A stretch of 64,000 nt of DNA from Actinomadura sp. DC4 (GCF_030406325.1 NZ_JAUEQY010000014.1:124001-188000), one strand, 5' to 3'. Counted from the first letter of the stretch, positions 8,503-17,681 are shown. Notes: generated by a model from the letters alone, not told the origin. Numbers and translations are program-made.

Positions 8503-10147
8503 CCGCCTGAGCGGCCGCGGCGTCAGCCCCGGCATCGGGGTCGGCCCGGTCCGCGCCATCGCGGGCGCGGTGCCCGAGCCGCCCGCCGGGCAGCGTCATC
8601 AGGGCGACGCCGGGGCCGAGACCCGGCGCGCCCTCGACGCCCTCGAAGCGGTCGCCGCCGACCTCGAAGAGCGCGGCGAGAAGGCCGGCGGCGAGGCGAA
8701 GGACGTGTTGGTCGCCCAGGCCCTGATGGCCCGCGACCCCGGGCTCGCCGAGCTGGCCGGGCAGAAGGTCGCCGGCGGTTCCTCGGCGGCGCGCGCGGTG
8801 TATGAGGCGTTCGGGGTGTTCCGCGAGCTGCTGGCCGGGGCCGGCGACTACATCGCCGCGCGGGTGGCCGACCTGGACGACATCCGCGACCGCGCCGTCG
8901 CGGTGCTGCTGGGCGTGCCGATGCCGGGTGTTCCGGACTCCGCCGAGCCGTTCGTGCTCGTCGCCCCCGACCTCGCCCCGGCCGACACGGCGCTGCTGGA
9001 CCCCGCGAAGGTCGTCGGCTTCGTCACCGAGGAGGGCGGCCCGACCAGCCACACCGCGATCCTGGCCCGTGCGATGGGCGTGCCCGCCGTCGTCGCCTGC
9101 CCCGGCTGCACGGCCCTCGCCGAGGGCACGGTCGTCCTGGTCGACGGGGCCTCGGGAGAGGTACGCCCGGACCCGCCGGAGGAGGAGGTCGCACGGGCGC
9201 GTACGGAGTCCGCGAAGAGCGCCTTCACCGCCACCGGGCCGGGTGCGACGAGCGACGGGCACGCGGTGCCGCTGCTGGCCAACGTCGGCGGACCGCAGGA
9301 CGTGCCCGCGGCCCTCGCGAACGGCGCCGAGGGCGTGGGCCTGTTCCGCACCGAGTTCCTGTTCCTGGACCGTACGACGCCGCCCGGCGAGGACGAGCAG
9401 GAGGCCGCCTACCGCGCGGTCCTCGCGGCCTTCCCGTACGTCGTCGTGCGCACGCTGGACGCGGGCGCCGACAAGCCGCTGGCCTTCCTAGCGGCGGCGG
9501 AGGAGCCCAACCCCGCGCTGGGCGAACGCGGCCTGCGCATGTCCCGCCGCCACCCCGAGGTGCTCCAGGCCCAGCTCCGCGCCCTCGCCCGCGCGGCACG
9601 TGACCTCCCGGTCGAGCTGCGGGCCATGGCGCCGATGGTCGCCGACGCCGAGGAGGCCGCCTTCTTCGCCGAGGCGTGCCACGCGGCCGGCATCGCGCAC
9701 GCGGGCGTCATGATCGAGATTCCGGCCGCGGCGCTGCGGGCCCGCGACCTCGCGGCGGAGGCCGACTTCTTCAGCGTCGGCACCAACGACCTGGCCCAGT
9801 ACGCCTTCGCCGCCGACCGGCAGGTGGGCGCGCTGGGCGGGCTGCAGGACCCCTGGCAGCCGGCGCTGCTCGACCTGGTCGCCCTCGCCGCCGAGGGCGG
9901 CCGGCCCTGCGGGGTGTGCGGCGAGGCGGCGGGCGACCCCGCGCTGGCGTGCGTGCTGACCGGCCTCGGCATCACGTCCCTGTCGATGAGCCCGCCCGCC
10001 CTGCCCGCCGTACGCACGGCCCTCGCGGCCCACACGGCGGACCAGTGCCGCCGCGCCGCGTCCGCCGCCCGTACGGCCCGGAGCGCCGCCGGCGCCCGCG
10101 AGAGGGCCCGAGCCGAGCTGCCCGGCCTTTCCGCCCTGGGGTTGTAG
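8495..10147 (+). CDS. ptsI: Phosphoenolpyruvate-protein phosphotransferase (PTS enzyme I)
   Basis: Enzyme I takes phosphate from PEP and passes it to HPr. Seen are the N-terminal GVSPGIGVGPV, the swivelling domain with the active His186 in GGPTSHTAILARAMGVPAVV, and the PEP-binding TIM barrel with GLFRTEFLF, GTNDLAQYAFAADR and the catalytic Cys in CGVCGEAAGDP. The length of 550 aa is typical. The GTG start lies within the last codons of ptsH. Its place beside a DasR-like regulator and an amino-sugar isomerase suggests a PTS whose main load is GlcNAc, as known in streptomycetes. Confidence 0.96.
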   Translation: MPDRLSGRGVSPGIGVGPVRAIAGAVPEPPAGQRHQGDAGAETRRALDALEAVAADLEERGEKAGGEAKDVLVAQALMARDPGLAELAGQKVAGGSSAARAVYEAFGVFRELLAGAGDYIAARVADLDDIRDRAVAVLLGVPMPGVPDSAEPFVLVAPDLAPADTALLDPAKVVGFVTEEGGPTSHTAILARAMGVPAVVACPGCTALAEGTVVLVDGASGEVRPDPPEEEVARARTESAKSAFTATGPGATSDGHAVPLLANVGGPQDVPAALANGAEGVGLFRTEFLFLDRTTPPGEDEQEAAYRAVLAAFPYVVVRTLDAGADKPLAFLAAAEEPNPALGERGLRMSRRHPEVLQAQLRALARAARDLPVELRAMAPMVADAEEAAFFAEACHAAGIAHAGVMIEIPAAALRARDLAAEADFFSVGTNDLAQYAFAADRQVGALGGLQDPWQPALLDLVALAAEGGRPCGVCGEAAGDPALACVLTGLGITSLSMSPPALPAVRTALAAHTADQCRRAASAARTARSAAGARERARAELPGLSALGL

Positions 10148-10177
10148 GGGGTCCGTCCCGGTTCCGGAGCTGAGCGT

Positions 10178-11479
10178 TTGCTCTCTTCTCCCGGAGTTAA
10201 TAGCTTCGGGCAAGTGCTACGGATCCCTGGCTGGAAGATCGTCTCCGCCCTCGCCGCCGGTGTGATGGCCCTGTCCGCCTGTCACGACTCCGGCGCCGCC
10301 GCCGGGCCGAGCCAGAGCGCGTCGTCCTCGCCGCCCGCGGCCGATACCCCGTCGGCGTCGTCGTCGCCCGAGAGCGCGCTGGTCAAGAAGATGAGCGTGC
10401 AGGAAAAGGTCGGCCAGCTCTTCATGCCGACCATCACCGGCGACACTGCCGCGCCCGGCGCCGCGCTCGTCAAGCGCTACCACCTGGGCGGCGTGATCTA
10501 CTTCCCGCTCAACCTGAAGACGCCCCGGCAGACGGCGGAGCTGTCCAACGGGCTGCAGAAGGCCGCGCTGAAGAAGGGCGGGATCCCGCTCGTGATCAGC
10601 ACCGACGAAGAACAGGGGCCGGTCTCCCGCCTGCCGTACATCACGCGTTTCGCCTCCAACAAGCTGCTCGCCTCGACCGAGCACCCTGACGAGGACGTAC
10701 GCCTCGCGGCCAAGGTCACCGGCGAGGAGCTCCGCGCGGTCGGCATCAACCAGGACAACGCGCCCGACGCCGATGTCAACATCAACCCCAACAACCCGGT
10801 CATCGGCGTACGGTCCTTCGGCGCCGACCCGAAGAAGGTCGCCCACCTGGTCGGCGTGGCGATCGACGCCTACCGCGCCACCGGCGTCGCGGTCGTGGCC
10901 AAGCACTTCCCCGGCCACGGCGACACGGCGACCGACAGCCACACCGGGCTGCCGATCATCAACCACTCCAAGGCCCGGTGGGAGAGCGTCGACGCGCCGC
11001 CGTTCAAGACGGCCATCGCGCACCACGCCGACGTCATCATGACCGCGCACATCGTGGTCCCCGGCCTGGACAAGTCCCGGCTCCCGGCCACGATGTCCAA
11101 GACCGTGCTGACCGGGCTGCTGCGCGACAAGCTCGGCTTCAAGGGCGTGACGATCACCGATTCGCTGCAGATGACCGGGGCGACGATCAAGTTCGGCCCC
11201 GAGGAGGCGGCGGTACGCGCGGTGGTGGCCGGTGCCGACATGTTGCTCATGCCGCGCGACCTCGGCCGCGCCTACAACGCCGTGCTCGCCGCGGTGAAGT
11301 CCGGCCGCATCTCGCGCGGCCGTCTTGACGACGCCGTGACAAGGATCATCCGCATGAAGAAAGAGCGCGGAATGTTCCACCCGTACGTCGACGCGGCCAA
11401 GGCTTCGCACGTCATCGGCTCGAAGGAGCATCGGGCGGCGGCGGCCAAGGTGGCCGCGGACGTCCGTTCCGGTAGTTGA
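10178..11479 (+). CDS. Glycoside hydrolase family 3 lipoprotein, beta-N-acetylhexosaminidase-like
   Basis: An N-terminal signal ends in the lipobox LSAC near residue 35, so the enzyme is anchored outside the membrane. A Ser/Pro/Ala linker follows, then a GH3 TIM barrel. The loop KHFPGHGDTATDSHTGLP is the NagZ-type His/Asp general acid-base element, and the Asp in VTITDSLQM is the nucleophile. This points to release of GlcNAc from chitin oligomers or peptidoglycan fragments. No C-terminal GH3 domain is present. TTG 10178 has GGAG 8 nt upstream; GTG 10214 would give a shorter signal but has no site. It follows ptsI by 30 bp and may share its transcript. Confidence 0.9.
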   Translation: MLSSPGVNSFGQVLRIPGWKIVSALAAGVMALSACHDSGAAAGPSQSASSSPPAADTPSASSSPESALVKKMSVQEKVGQLFMPTITGDTAAPGAALVKRYHLGGVIYFPLNLKTPRQTAELSNGLQKAALKKGGIPLVISTDEEQGPVSRLPYITRFASNKLLASTEHPDEDVRLAAKVTGEELRAVGINQDNAPDADVNINPNNPVIGVRSFGADPKKVAHLVGVAIDAYRATGVAVVAKHFPGHGDTATDSHTGLPIINHSKARWESVDAPPFKTAIAHHADVIMTAHIVVPGLDKSRLPATMSKTVLTGLLRDKLGFKGVTITDSLQMTGATIKFGPEEAAVRAVVAGADMLLMPRDLGRAYNAVLAAVKSGRISRGRLDDAVTRIIRMKKERGMFHPYVDAAKASHVIGSKEHRAAAAKVAADVRSGS

Positions 11480-11587
11480 TGTCCGCTCTCGGCCGTTGAC
11501 GTCCGTCCTCACGCGTGACTAAGTTTCAGGTGCTGGCCAGGGCCAGTCATTTTCTTTCGCGCATCTCGGGGGCGGAAGGAGTTACCG

Positions 11588-13402
11588 ATGTCCCGTCGCC
11601 GACGGCTCATTGCAGTAGGTGCGGCGTCGATCGTGGCCATGGCCGGCCTAGGCTCAGGCACCGCGAACGCCGTACAGGCCGGGCACCAGCCCGGCAAGGA
11701 CCGAAGAGTCCTGAAGATCCTCAACAGAATGACGCTTGAGGAGAAGGTCGCCCAGATGTTCGTGCTGCAGGTCTACGGCACGAGCGCGGACACGACCGAT
11801 CCCACGGCCGTCGCCGCCAACCAGAAACTGTGGGGGGTGGACAACCCCCAGCAACTGATCGCCAAGTACCACCCTGGCGGCATCATCTACTACGCCGCCG
11901 ACCCGCCCAACCTCGTCAGCCCGCAGCAGGTCGCCCACCTGTCCAACGGGATCCAGCAGGCGGCCATGCACACGCGCGTGCCGATCCCGGCGACGATCAC
12001 GACGGACCAGGAGCAGGGCTCCATCGTCACGCGGGTCCCCGCGCCGTTCACGCAGTTCCCGGGCGCCCAGGCGCTCGGCGCGGCCCGTTCGCCGCAGGAC
12101 GCGTACACCACGTCGAAGATCACCGGCCAGGAGCTCAAGGCGATCGGGATCACGCAGGACTACGCCCCCGACTCCGACGTGAACGTCAACCCGGCGAACC
12201 CGGTGATCGGCGTCCGCTCTCCCGGGTCGGACCCGTCGCTGGTGGCCCAGATCGCACCCGCCGAGGTCGACGGCTACCAGGCCGCGGGCATCATCGCCAC
12301 GGCCAAGCACTTCCCGGGCCACGGTGACACCGACACCGACAGCCACACCGGTGTGCCGATCATCAACCACACCAAGGAGCAGTGGGAGAAGCTCGACCTC
12401 CCGCCGTTCAAGGCCGACATCGCGCACGGCGTCGACTCGATCATGACGGCGCACATCATCGTGCCCGCTCTGGACCCGTCGATGGACCCGGCGACGCTCT
12501 CCAAGCCGATCCTCACCGGCATCCTTCGCGACCAGCTGCACTACAAGGGCGTCATCGTCACCGACGCCCTCGGCATGGCGGGACTCCGCGCCAAGTACGG
12601 CGACGACCGGATCCCCGTCCTGGCGGTCAAGGCCGGCGTGGACCAGCTGGAGAAGCCTCCGGCGGACGACACCGGCAAGGGCCTGTACGCCCTGCAGCGC
12701 GACTCCCTGATCAACGCGGTCAAGAGCGGCGAGATCAGCGAGGCGCGCATCGACCAGTCGGTGTACCGGATTCTGGCGCAGAAGCTCGACCACGGCCTGT
12801 TCCAGCACCCGTACGTGGACGAGAGCAAGGTCGCCTCGCGCGTCGGCACGCCCGCGCACCTGGCGGCGGAGCAGCGCATCACCGACAAGACGACCACGCT
12901 GGTCAAGAACGACGCCCTGCCGCTGAAGAAGACCGGCCAGAAGATCTTCGTCACCGGTTACGGCGTCGTGACCACGCAGACGCTCGCGGCCGACATCGCC
13001 AAGCGCGGGGCGGTCACCTCGGTGTACCAGACGGGCACCACCCCCTCGCAGGCGACGATCAACCAGTCGGTGGCCCAGGCCCAGAACAACGACGTCACCG
13101 TGGTCACCACCAACGCCGCGTGGAACAGCACGGCCCAGCAGAACCTCGTCAAGGCGCTGGTGGCGACGGGCAAGCCGGTGATCGTGGCGTCGGTGCGCGA
13201 CGCGTACGACATCGGGTACTTCACCGACGTCAAGAACTACCTGGTGACGTACGGCTACACGCCCGCGTCGCTGGAGTCGCTCACCAAGGTGCTGTTCGGT
13301 GAGATCAAGCCGAAGGGCAAGCTGCCGGTCATGATCCCGGTGGCCGGCCACCCGGACCAGACGCTCTACCCGTACGGCTACGGTCTGAGCTTCGGGAAGT
13401 GA
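11588..13402 (+). CDS. Secreted two-domain glycoside hydrolase family 3 protein
   Basis: A signal peptide with an ANA cleavage site near residue 28 precedes a GH3 barrel (about residues 40-380) and a GH3 C-terminal alpha/beta sandwich (about 420-604). The barrel has the NagZ-type loop KHFPGHGDTDTDSHTGVP and nucleophile region VIVTDALGM. No lipobox is present, so the protein is probably released, unlike its neighbour. The barrel closely resembles the preceding lipoprotein (shared DYAPDSDVNVNPANPVIGVRS-type block), indicating a duplication followed by divergence. GGAAGGAG precedes the ATG. The substrate is inferred to be GlcNAc-containing glycans. Confidence 0.9.
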   Translation: MSRRRRLIAVGAASIVAMAGLGSGTANAVQAGHQPGKDRRVLKILNRMTLEEKVAQMFVLQVYGTSADTTDPTAVAANQKLWGVDNPQQLIAKYHPGGIIYYAADPPNLVSPQQVAHLSNGIQQAAMHTRVPIPATITTDQEQGSIVTRVPAPFTQFPGAQALGAARSPQDAYTTSKITGQELKAIGITQDYAPDSDVNVNPANPVIGVRSPGSDPSLVAQIAPAEVDGYQAAGIIATAKHFPGHGDTDTDSHTGVPIINHTKEQWEKLDLPPFKADIAHGVDSIMTAHIIVPALDPSMDPATLSKPILTGILRDQLHYKGVIVTDALGMAGLRAKYGDDRIPVLAVKAGVDQLEKPPADDTGKGLYALQRDSLINAVKSGEISEARIDQSVYRILAQKLDHGLFQHPYVDESKVASRVGTPAHLAAEQRITDKTTTLVKNDALPLKKTGQKIFVTGYGVVTTQTLAADIAKRGAVTSVYQTGTTPSQATINQSVAQAQNNDVTVVTTNAAWNSTAQQNLVKALVATGKPVIVASVRDAYDIGYFTDVKNYLVTYGYTPASLESLTKVLFGEIKPKGKLPVMIPVAGHPDQTLYPYGYGLSFGK

Positions 13403-13407
13403 CCGGT

Positions 13408-13446
13408 CGGGTGCGGGACGACGGTGAACCCGCCGTTCCGCACCCG
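13408..13446. terminator. Bidirectional hairpin between GH3 and kinase genes
   Basis: Outer arms CGGGTGCGG and CCGCACCCG enclose an inner ACGG/CCGT pairing. The hairpin fills the gap between the convergent GH3 and BadF-type kinase genes. Confidence 0.7.
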
Positions 13447-13449
13447 CCC

Positions 13450-14493
13450 TCAGCGTTCGAGACGGTGTACGGCGAGCCGTGCGGCCCCGAGTGCCCCGTC
13501 GCCCGCGGACACGGGCTCGACGCCGAACCGTACGTACAGACCGGCGCGTACGCCGTCGGCCACCGGCCCGCTCTCCAGCAGGGACCCGGCGACCACCACG
13601 CCGAACGCCTCCCGCCCGTCCAGCGCGGGACGTACGGCGTCGGCGTCCTCCAGGAGGTGCCGGACCGCCCCCTCGATGATCTCCAGGGCCACGGGATCGC
13701 CCGCCTCGGCCGCCGCGCTCACGAGCGGGGCGACCCCGCCGATCGCGGCGGGCTGCCCGGCGTAGACCTTCTTGATGATCGCCTGGGCGAGGTCGGTGCC
13801 GCACCACGCGAGGCTCGCGGTCGGCGTCCCGCTCGGCGCGGCGATGCCCGGGGTCAGGCCGGCCAGGAGCGGCGTGGCGGCCTCTCCCAGCAGGGCCCGC
13901 GGCACGGTATCGGCCAGGATGGTCGCCCGGCCGCGGCCGTCGCAGGCGCGCATCACGGCGCGTACGGCCTCACGCCCGATCCAGACGGCCGATCCCTCGT
14001 CTCCGATGAGGTAGCCGTTCGCGTCGGCGCGGCGCTCGATCTCCCCGGCGTTGATCACGGCCGCGCCGGCGCCGGTGCCCGCGAAGACCACGATGCCGAC
14101 CGGCTCGGTGCTCCCGGCGGCGAATGCCACCGGGATATCGGTGATCACTTCGGGCTCGCCGGCGATGCCCGCCGCCTGCCAGGCGGCTCCCGCGGAGGCG
14201 ACGGCGCGCGGGCGGTTGGCCGAGCCCGCCCCGGCGATGCCGAAGACGCCGCCCGCGACCAACGCCGGGTCGAGGTCCTCGATCGCCGCCGTGAGGGCGG
14301 TGGTCAGGGCGTGGGTCAGCTCGTCGGAGGTGCCGCCGCCGGAGTTGGGGTTGGCGCCCGGACCGGCGCCGTACCCCACGACCGTGCCGTCCAGGGTGAT
14401 GATCGCGGCGCGCGTACGGGTGCCACCGGCGTCGACGCCGACCACGTAGGGACCGATCGGGTTAGAGCGCACATAGTGACCGTAGAACATCAC
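13450..14493 (-). CDS. BadF/BcrA-family amino-sugar kinase (GlcNAc and/or MurNAc kinase)
   Basis: The ASKHA-fold signatures are present: phosphate-1 loop VVGVDAGGTRTRAAI, phosphate-2 GIVVFAGTGAGAAVI and GYLIGDEGSAVWIGREAV, and the adenosine motif VVVAGSLLESG. This is the pattern of bacterial N-acetylglucosamine kinases and of clostridial MurK, which uses both MurNAc and GlcNAc. Next to murQ the MurNAc reaction would supply its substrate, MurNAc-6-phosphate. The gene is divergent from the RpiR regulator with only 39 bp between starts, so both share one operator. The start could also be GTG 14472. Which sugar is preferred cannot be read from sequence. Confidence 0.87.
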   Translation of the reverse strand: MMFYGHYVRSNPIGPYVVGVDAGGTRTRAAIITLDGTVVGYGAGPGANPNSGGGTSDELTHALTTALTAAIEDLDPALVAGGVFGIAGAGSANRPRAVASAGAAWQAAGIAGEPEVITDIPVAFAAGSTEPVGIVVFAGTGAGAAVINAGEIERRADANGYLIGDEGSAVWIGREAVRAVMRACDGRGRATILADTVPRALLGEAATPLLAGLTPGIAAPSGTPTASLAWCGTDLAQAIIKKVYAGQPAAIGGVAPLVSAAAEAGDPVALEIIEGAVRHLLEDADAVRPALDGREAFGVVVAGSLLESGPVADGVRAGLYVRFGVEPVSAGDGALGAARLAVHRLER

Positions 14494-14496
14494 CCG

Positions 14497-14529
14497 TTGA
14501 CATCACATCGTTTTCGTAAGAAACTTTCC
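14497..14529. promoter_or_regulatory. Shared promoter/operator between kinase and RpiR genes
   Basis: A consensus -35 TTGACA (14497-14502) is followed at -10 distance by the palindrome AGAAACTTTCC, with GAAA-C-TTTC at 14520-14528. GAAASTTTC palindromes are known operators of amino-sugar genes such as the CsnR-controlled chitosanase gene. It overlaps the expected RNA polymerase site and is the most likely target of the adjacent RpiR regulator. Confidence 0.6.
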
Positions 14530-14532
14530 GCC

Positions 14533-15462
14533 ATGAGGAAGGTCGGGCCCGAAACCGGGCTGGGGGCCGACGCCGCAGGCGCATCTCCGCTCAGCACAGT
14601 CGTACGCGTCCGTTCACTGCTGCCATCGCTGCCACCTGCGGAGGCGCGGGTGGCCCAGCGGGTCATCGACAGTCCCGAGGCGGTGGCCAACTCCACGATC
14701 ACCGAGCTCGCGCAGGCGTGCGGCACCTCCGAGACCACGGTCATCCGGTTCTGCCGGGCGATCGGTTTCTCCGGCTATCCGGAGCTCCGGCTCACCCTGG
14801 CGACGGAGGCAGGACGAGCACAGGGAGTGACCGGCGGCCGGACGGTCGGCAGCGACATCAGCGCGGACGATACGCTGGAACAGGTCGTCGAGAAGATCGC
14901 CTTCGCCGACGCCCGCGCGGTCGAGGAGACCGCCAACCAGCTCGACATCCAGGTGCTCGACCAGGTCGTCACGGCCATCGCGGCGGCCCGCAGAGTCGAT
15001 GTCTACGGTGTCGGCGCGAGCGCCTACGTGGCCTCGGACTTCCAGCAGAAGATGCACCGGATCGGCCGGACCTCCTACGCGTGGTCCGACGCCCACATCA
15101 TGCTCACCAGCGCAGCGGTCCTGCAGTCCTCCGACGTCGCCGTCGGGATCTCCCACACGGGGTCGACGGTGGAGACGATCGACGCCCTCAGCGTGGCCAA
15201 GCGCCGCGGTGCCACCACGGTGGCGCTCACCAACTTCCCTCGCTCTCCGATCGCCGATGCCGCCGACCTGGTCCTGACCACGGCGGCCAGGGAGACCACG
15301 TTCCGATCCGGAGCGACGGCGAGCCGGCTGGCCCAGCTCACCGTGATCGACTGCGTGTTCGTCGGCATCGCGCAGCGTACGACCGGGATCAATGAGCATC
15401 TGGAGGCGACACTCGAGGCGGTCAGAGTCCGCCGAGTGCGTCCCGAGCGGAGGCGCAGGTGA
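14533..15462 (+). CDS. RpiR/MurR-family transcriptional regulator
   Basis: An N-terminal helix-turn-helix (about residues 35-95: STITELAQACGTSETTVIRFCRAIGFSGYPELRLTL) is followed by a SIS domain (about 130-270: VDVYGVGASAYVASDF, VGISHTGSTVETIDAL). In MurR this SIS domain binds MurNAc-6-phosphate. The frame stays open far upstream, but the ATG at 14533 gives the normal family length of 309 aa. The stop overlaps the murQ start (GTGA), so regulator and etherase are translated together. Control of murQ, the kinase and the importer is inferred from position. Confidence 0.93.
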   Translation: MRKVGPETGLGADAAGASPLSTVVRVRSLLPSLPPAEARVAQRVIDSPEAVANSTITELAQACGTSETTVIRFCRAIGFSGYPELRLTLATEAGRAQGVTGGRTVGSDISADDTLEQVVEKIAFADARAVEETANQLDIQVLDQVVTAIAAARRVDVYGVGASAYVASDFQQKMHRIGRTSYAWSDAHIMLTSAAVLQSSDVAVGISHTGSTVETIDALSVAKRRGATTVALTNFPRSPIADAADLVLTTAARETTFRSGATASRLAQLTVIDCVFVGIAQRTTGINEHLEATLEAVRVRRVRPERRRR

Positions 15463-16382
15463 ACGACAGCATGCCCCTGGCGGTGCTGAGGGGCGTACCC
15501 ACCGAGGTACGCAACCCCCGCACCACCGAGATCGACGTGCTGCCCACGCTGGACATGTTGCGCCTCATCAACGCCGAGGACGCCCGCGTCCCCGGCGCGG
15601 TGGCCGAGGCACTTCCGCAGGTCGCCAAGGCGGTGGACCTCGAGGTCGAGGCGCTGCGTAACGGCGGCCGCGTGCACTACTTCGGCGCGGGCACCTCCGG
15701 ACGGCTCGCCGTGCTCGACGCGGCCGAGCTCCCGCCGACGTACGGCATCGAGCCCGATCTGGTGGTCGCCCACCACGCCGGCGGCCTCGGTGCCTTCTCC
15801 GGTGCGAAGGAGAACGTCGAGGACGACGCCGCGCTCGGCGCCCGCGACGCGAGTGAGGTCAATCGAGGTGACCTCGCCGTCGGCATCACCGCGAGCGGCC
15901 GTACGCCCTATGTGGTGGGCGCTCTGCGCGCCGCCGCGGCGGCCGGCGCGCACACGGTACTGATCAGCTCCAACCCGGCCGCGGCGGCCGGCGCGGAGGT
16001 CGAGGTCCACATCGCCGTGGACACCGGGCCGGAGGCCGTGTCGGGATCGACGCGGATGAAGGCCGGTACCGCGGCCAAGCTCGTGCTCAACGCGATGTCC
16101 ACGGCGACGATGGTGCGGCTCGGCCGCACCTACTCCAACCTCATGGTCAGCATGAGCGCGCTCAACTCCAAACTCCGCGGACGCCTCGTCAAGATCCTGG
16201 TCGAGGCGACCGGCCTGGACGCGGAGACGTGCGAGAACGCCTTGGCCGACGCGGCCGGCGATACGCGCACCGCCCTTGTCTCCCTGTTGTGCGATGTCAC
16301 TCCGGGACGTGCCGCCGAAGCGCTGGCCGTCTCGGGTGGCTCCGTCCGTGAGGCGATGCGCACGATCCGCGGAGATGCCTGA
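15459..16382 (+). CDS. murQ: N-acetylmuramic acid 6-phosphate etherase
   Basis: MurQ cleaves the D-lactyl ether of MurNAc-6-P to give GlcNAc-6-P and lactate, a key step of peptidoglycan recycling. Family signatures are clear: TEVRNPRTTEIDVLPTLDMLRLINAED, GRVHYFGAGTSGRLAVLDAAELPPTYG, AVGITASGRTPYV, and GSTRMKAGTAAKLVLNAMST. The length of 307 aa is typical. It starts at a GTG inside the rpiR stop and is followed after 33 bp by a sugar importer operon. The product would pass through NagA (not in this window) to the SIS deaminase encoded 8 kb away. Confidence 0.96.
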   Translation: MNDSMPLAVLRGVPTEVRNPRTTEIDVLPTLDMLRLINAEDARVPGAVAEALPQVAKAVDLEVEALRNGGRVHYFGAGTSGRLAVLDAAELPPTYGIEPDLVVAHHAGGLGAFSGAKENVEDDAALGARDASEVNRGDLAVGITASGRTPYVVGALRAAAAAGAHTVLISSNPAAAAGAEVEVHIAVDTGPEAVSGSTRMKAGTAAKLVLNAMSTATMVRLGRTYSNLMVSMSALNSKLRGRLVKILVEATGLDAETCENALADAAGDTRTALVSLLCDVTPGRAAEALAVSGGSVREAMRTIRGDA

Positions 16383-16415
16383 TACCCGGGGGTAAGAGAA
16401 AGGGTCCACCTCTTT

Positions 16416-17681
16416 ATGCGTAAGTTCTGCACGGTCATAGCGGCGCTCAGCGTCGTGGTCGCAGCTCCGGCGTGTGCCCCGAGTACGAAGAGCAGCGATG
16501 GCAAGGTCACGCTCACTGTGCTCTCCTGGCGTCCGGAGGACACGGCGGGGTACAAGAAGATCTTCGCGCCGTTCGAGAAGAGCCACTCGAAGATCAAGAT
16601 CAACTTCAAGCCGATCAAGAACACCGAGTACGCCACGGTGCTCCCGACCGAGCTGAAGAAGTCCCAGGGCGGCCCCGACGTCGTCCAGCTCAAGCCGTAC
16701 GGACCGATCCAATCGCTCATCTCGGCGGGCAACCTGGTGCCGCTCGACGGTCAGGTCGACGTGAGCAAGTGGGACCCGACGGTCCTGCAGGCGGCCAAGG
16801 GCAAGCAGGACGGCAAGCTGTACGGCGTCCCGTACGCCATGCAGACCCTCCAGGTGCTCTACAACAAGAAGATCTTCGCGGACCAGGGCCTCCAGCCGCC
16901 GAAGACCTGGGCGGAGTTCACGGCCCTCTGCGACAAGCTCAAGCAGGCCAAGATCACCCCGCTGTCGACGAGCGGCCTGCAGCCGTGGGTCCTCGCCATC
17001 GACCACCAGATCTTCGGCGCGACCCGCTTCGGCGGCGACGACTTCGCCAAGGCCGCGGTCGCGGGCACCAAGAACTTCACCGACCCGGACTTCACCGCCT
17101 CGCTCGACGTGACGGCCAAGCTCAAGCCGTACTACCCGGACAAGGTCGCCGCGGTCGACTACCCGGACGCGCAGACGCTGTTCACCAGTGGCAAGGCCGC
17201 GATGTACCCGGGCGGATCGTATGAGGTCGGGCCGTTCACCCAGTCCAACCCGGACCTGCAAATCGGCTTCTTCGACGCCCCGCCGGCTCCCGGGTCCAAG
17301 ATCGACCACCCGGTGACCTCGGGCTTCGTCGACGGCTCGTACGGCATCAACGCGCACTCCGAGCACAAGGCGGAGGCGACCGAGCTGGTCAAGTGGATGG
17401 CGACGCCGGAGTTCGGCCAGTCGTTCGCGAGCACGCTCAAGCAGATCTCGGCCGTGCCCGGCACCACCCCCGGCGACCCGCTCCTCGCGCAGGCGTACCA
17501 GAACTTCAAGACCAACGGCGCGACGTACATGATGGTCGTCGACTTCGGCTACGGGAACCCGCTCGGCCGCGACCAGGATGGCGAGGCCCTGCAGAAGATG
17601 CTGGGCGGCACCTCCGCCGCTGACGCGGGCAAGCTCGTACAGAAGGGCATCTCGGCGTGGTTCAAGCCCAGCGGCGGCTGA
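16416..17681 (+). CDS. Sugar ABC transporter substrate-binding lipoprotein
   Basis: A short signal ends in the lipobox APAC near residue 20. The mature part is a type 1 extracellular solute-binding fold (SBP_bac_1 family): VTLTVLSWRPEDTAGYKKIFAPFEKSH, GGPDVVQLKPYGPIQSLISAGNLVPLD, YAMQTLQVLYNKKIF, and a C-terminal lobe with GKAAMYPGGSYEVG. Such proteins capture mono- or oligosaccharides. It stands between murQ and two permease genes, whose first start overlaps its stop. GlcNAc, chitobiose or MurNAc-containing ligands are the natural inference. NgcE and DasA are functional analogues in streptomycetes. Confidence 0.93.
   Translation: MRKFCTVIAALSVVVAAPACAPSTKSSDGKVTLTVLSWRPEDTAGYKKIFAPFEKSHSKIKINFKPIKNTEYATVLPTELKKSQGGPDVVQLKPYGPIQSLISAGNLVPLDGQVDVSKWDPTVLQAAKGKQDGKLYGVPYAMQTLQVLYNKKIFADQGLQPPKTWAEFTALCDKLKQAKITPLSTSGLQPWVLAIDHQIFGATRFGGDDFAKAAVAGTKNFTDPDFTASLDVTAKLKPYYPDKVAAVDYPDAQTLFTSGKAAMYPGGSYEVGPFTQSNPDLQIGFFDAPPAPGSKIDHPVTSGFVDGSYGINAHSEHKAEATELVKWMATPEFGQSFASTLKQISAVPGTTPGDPLLAQAYQNFKTNGATYMMVVDFGYGNPLGRDQDGEALQKMLGGTSAADAGKLVQKGISAWFKPSGG

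Noticed and set aside
11654-13807. Minus-strand open frame of 717 codons
   Set aside because: Antisense to the second GH3 gene and frame-shifted relative to the kinase gene; shadow frame.
13399-14532. N-terminal extension of the RpiR reading frame
   Set aside because: This part is antisense to the kinase gene and lacks family similarity; ATG 14533 gives the normal RpiR length.
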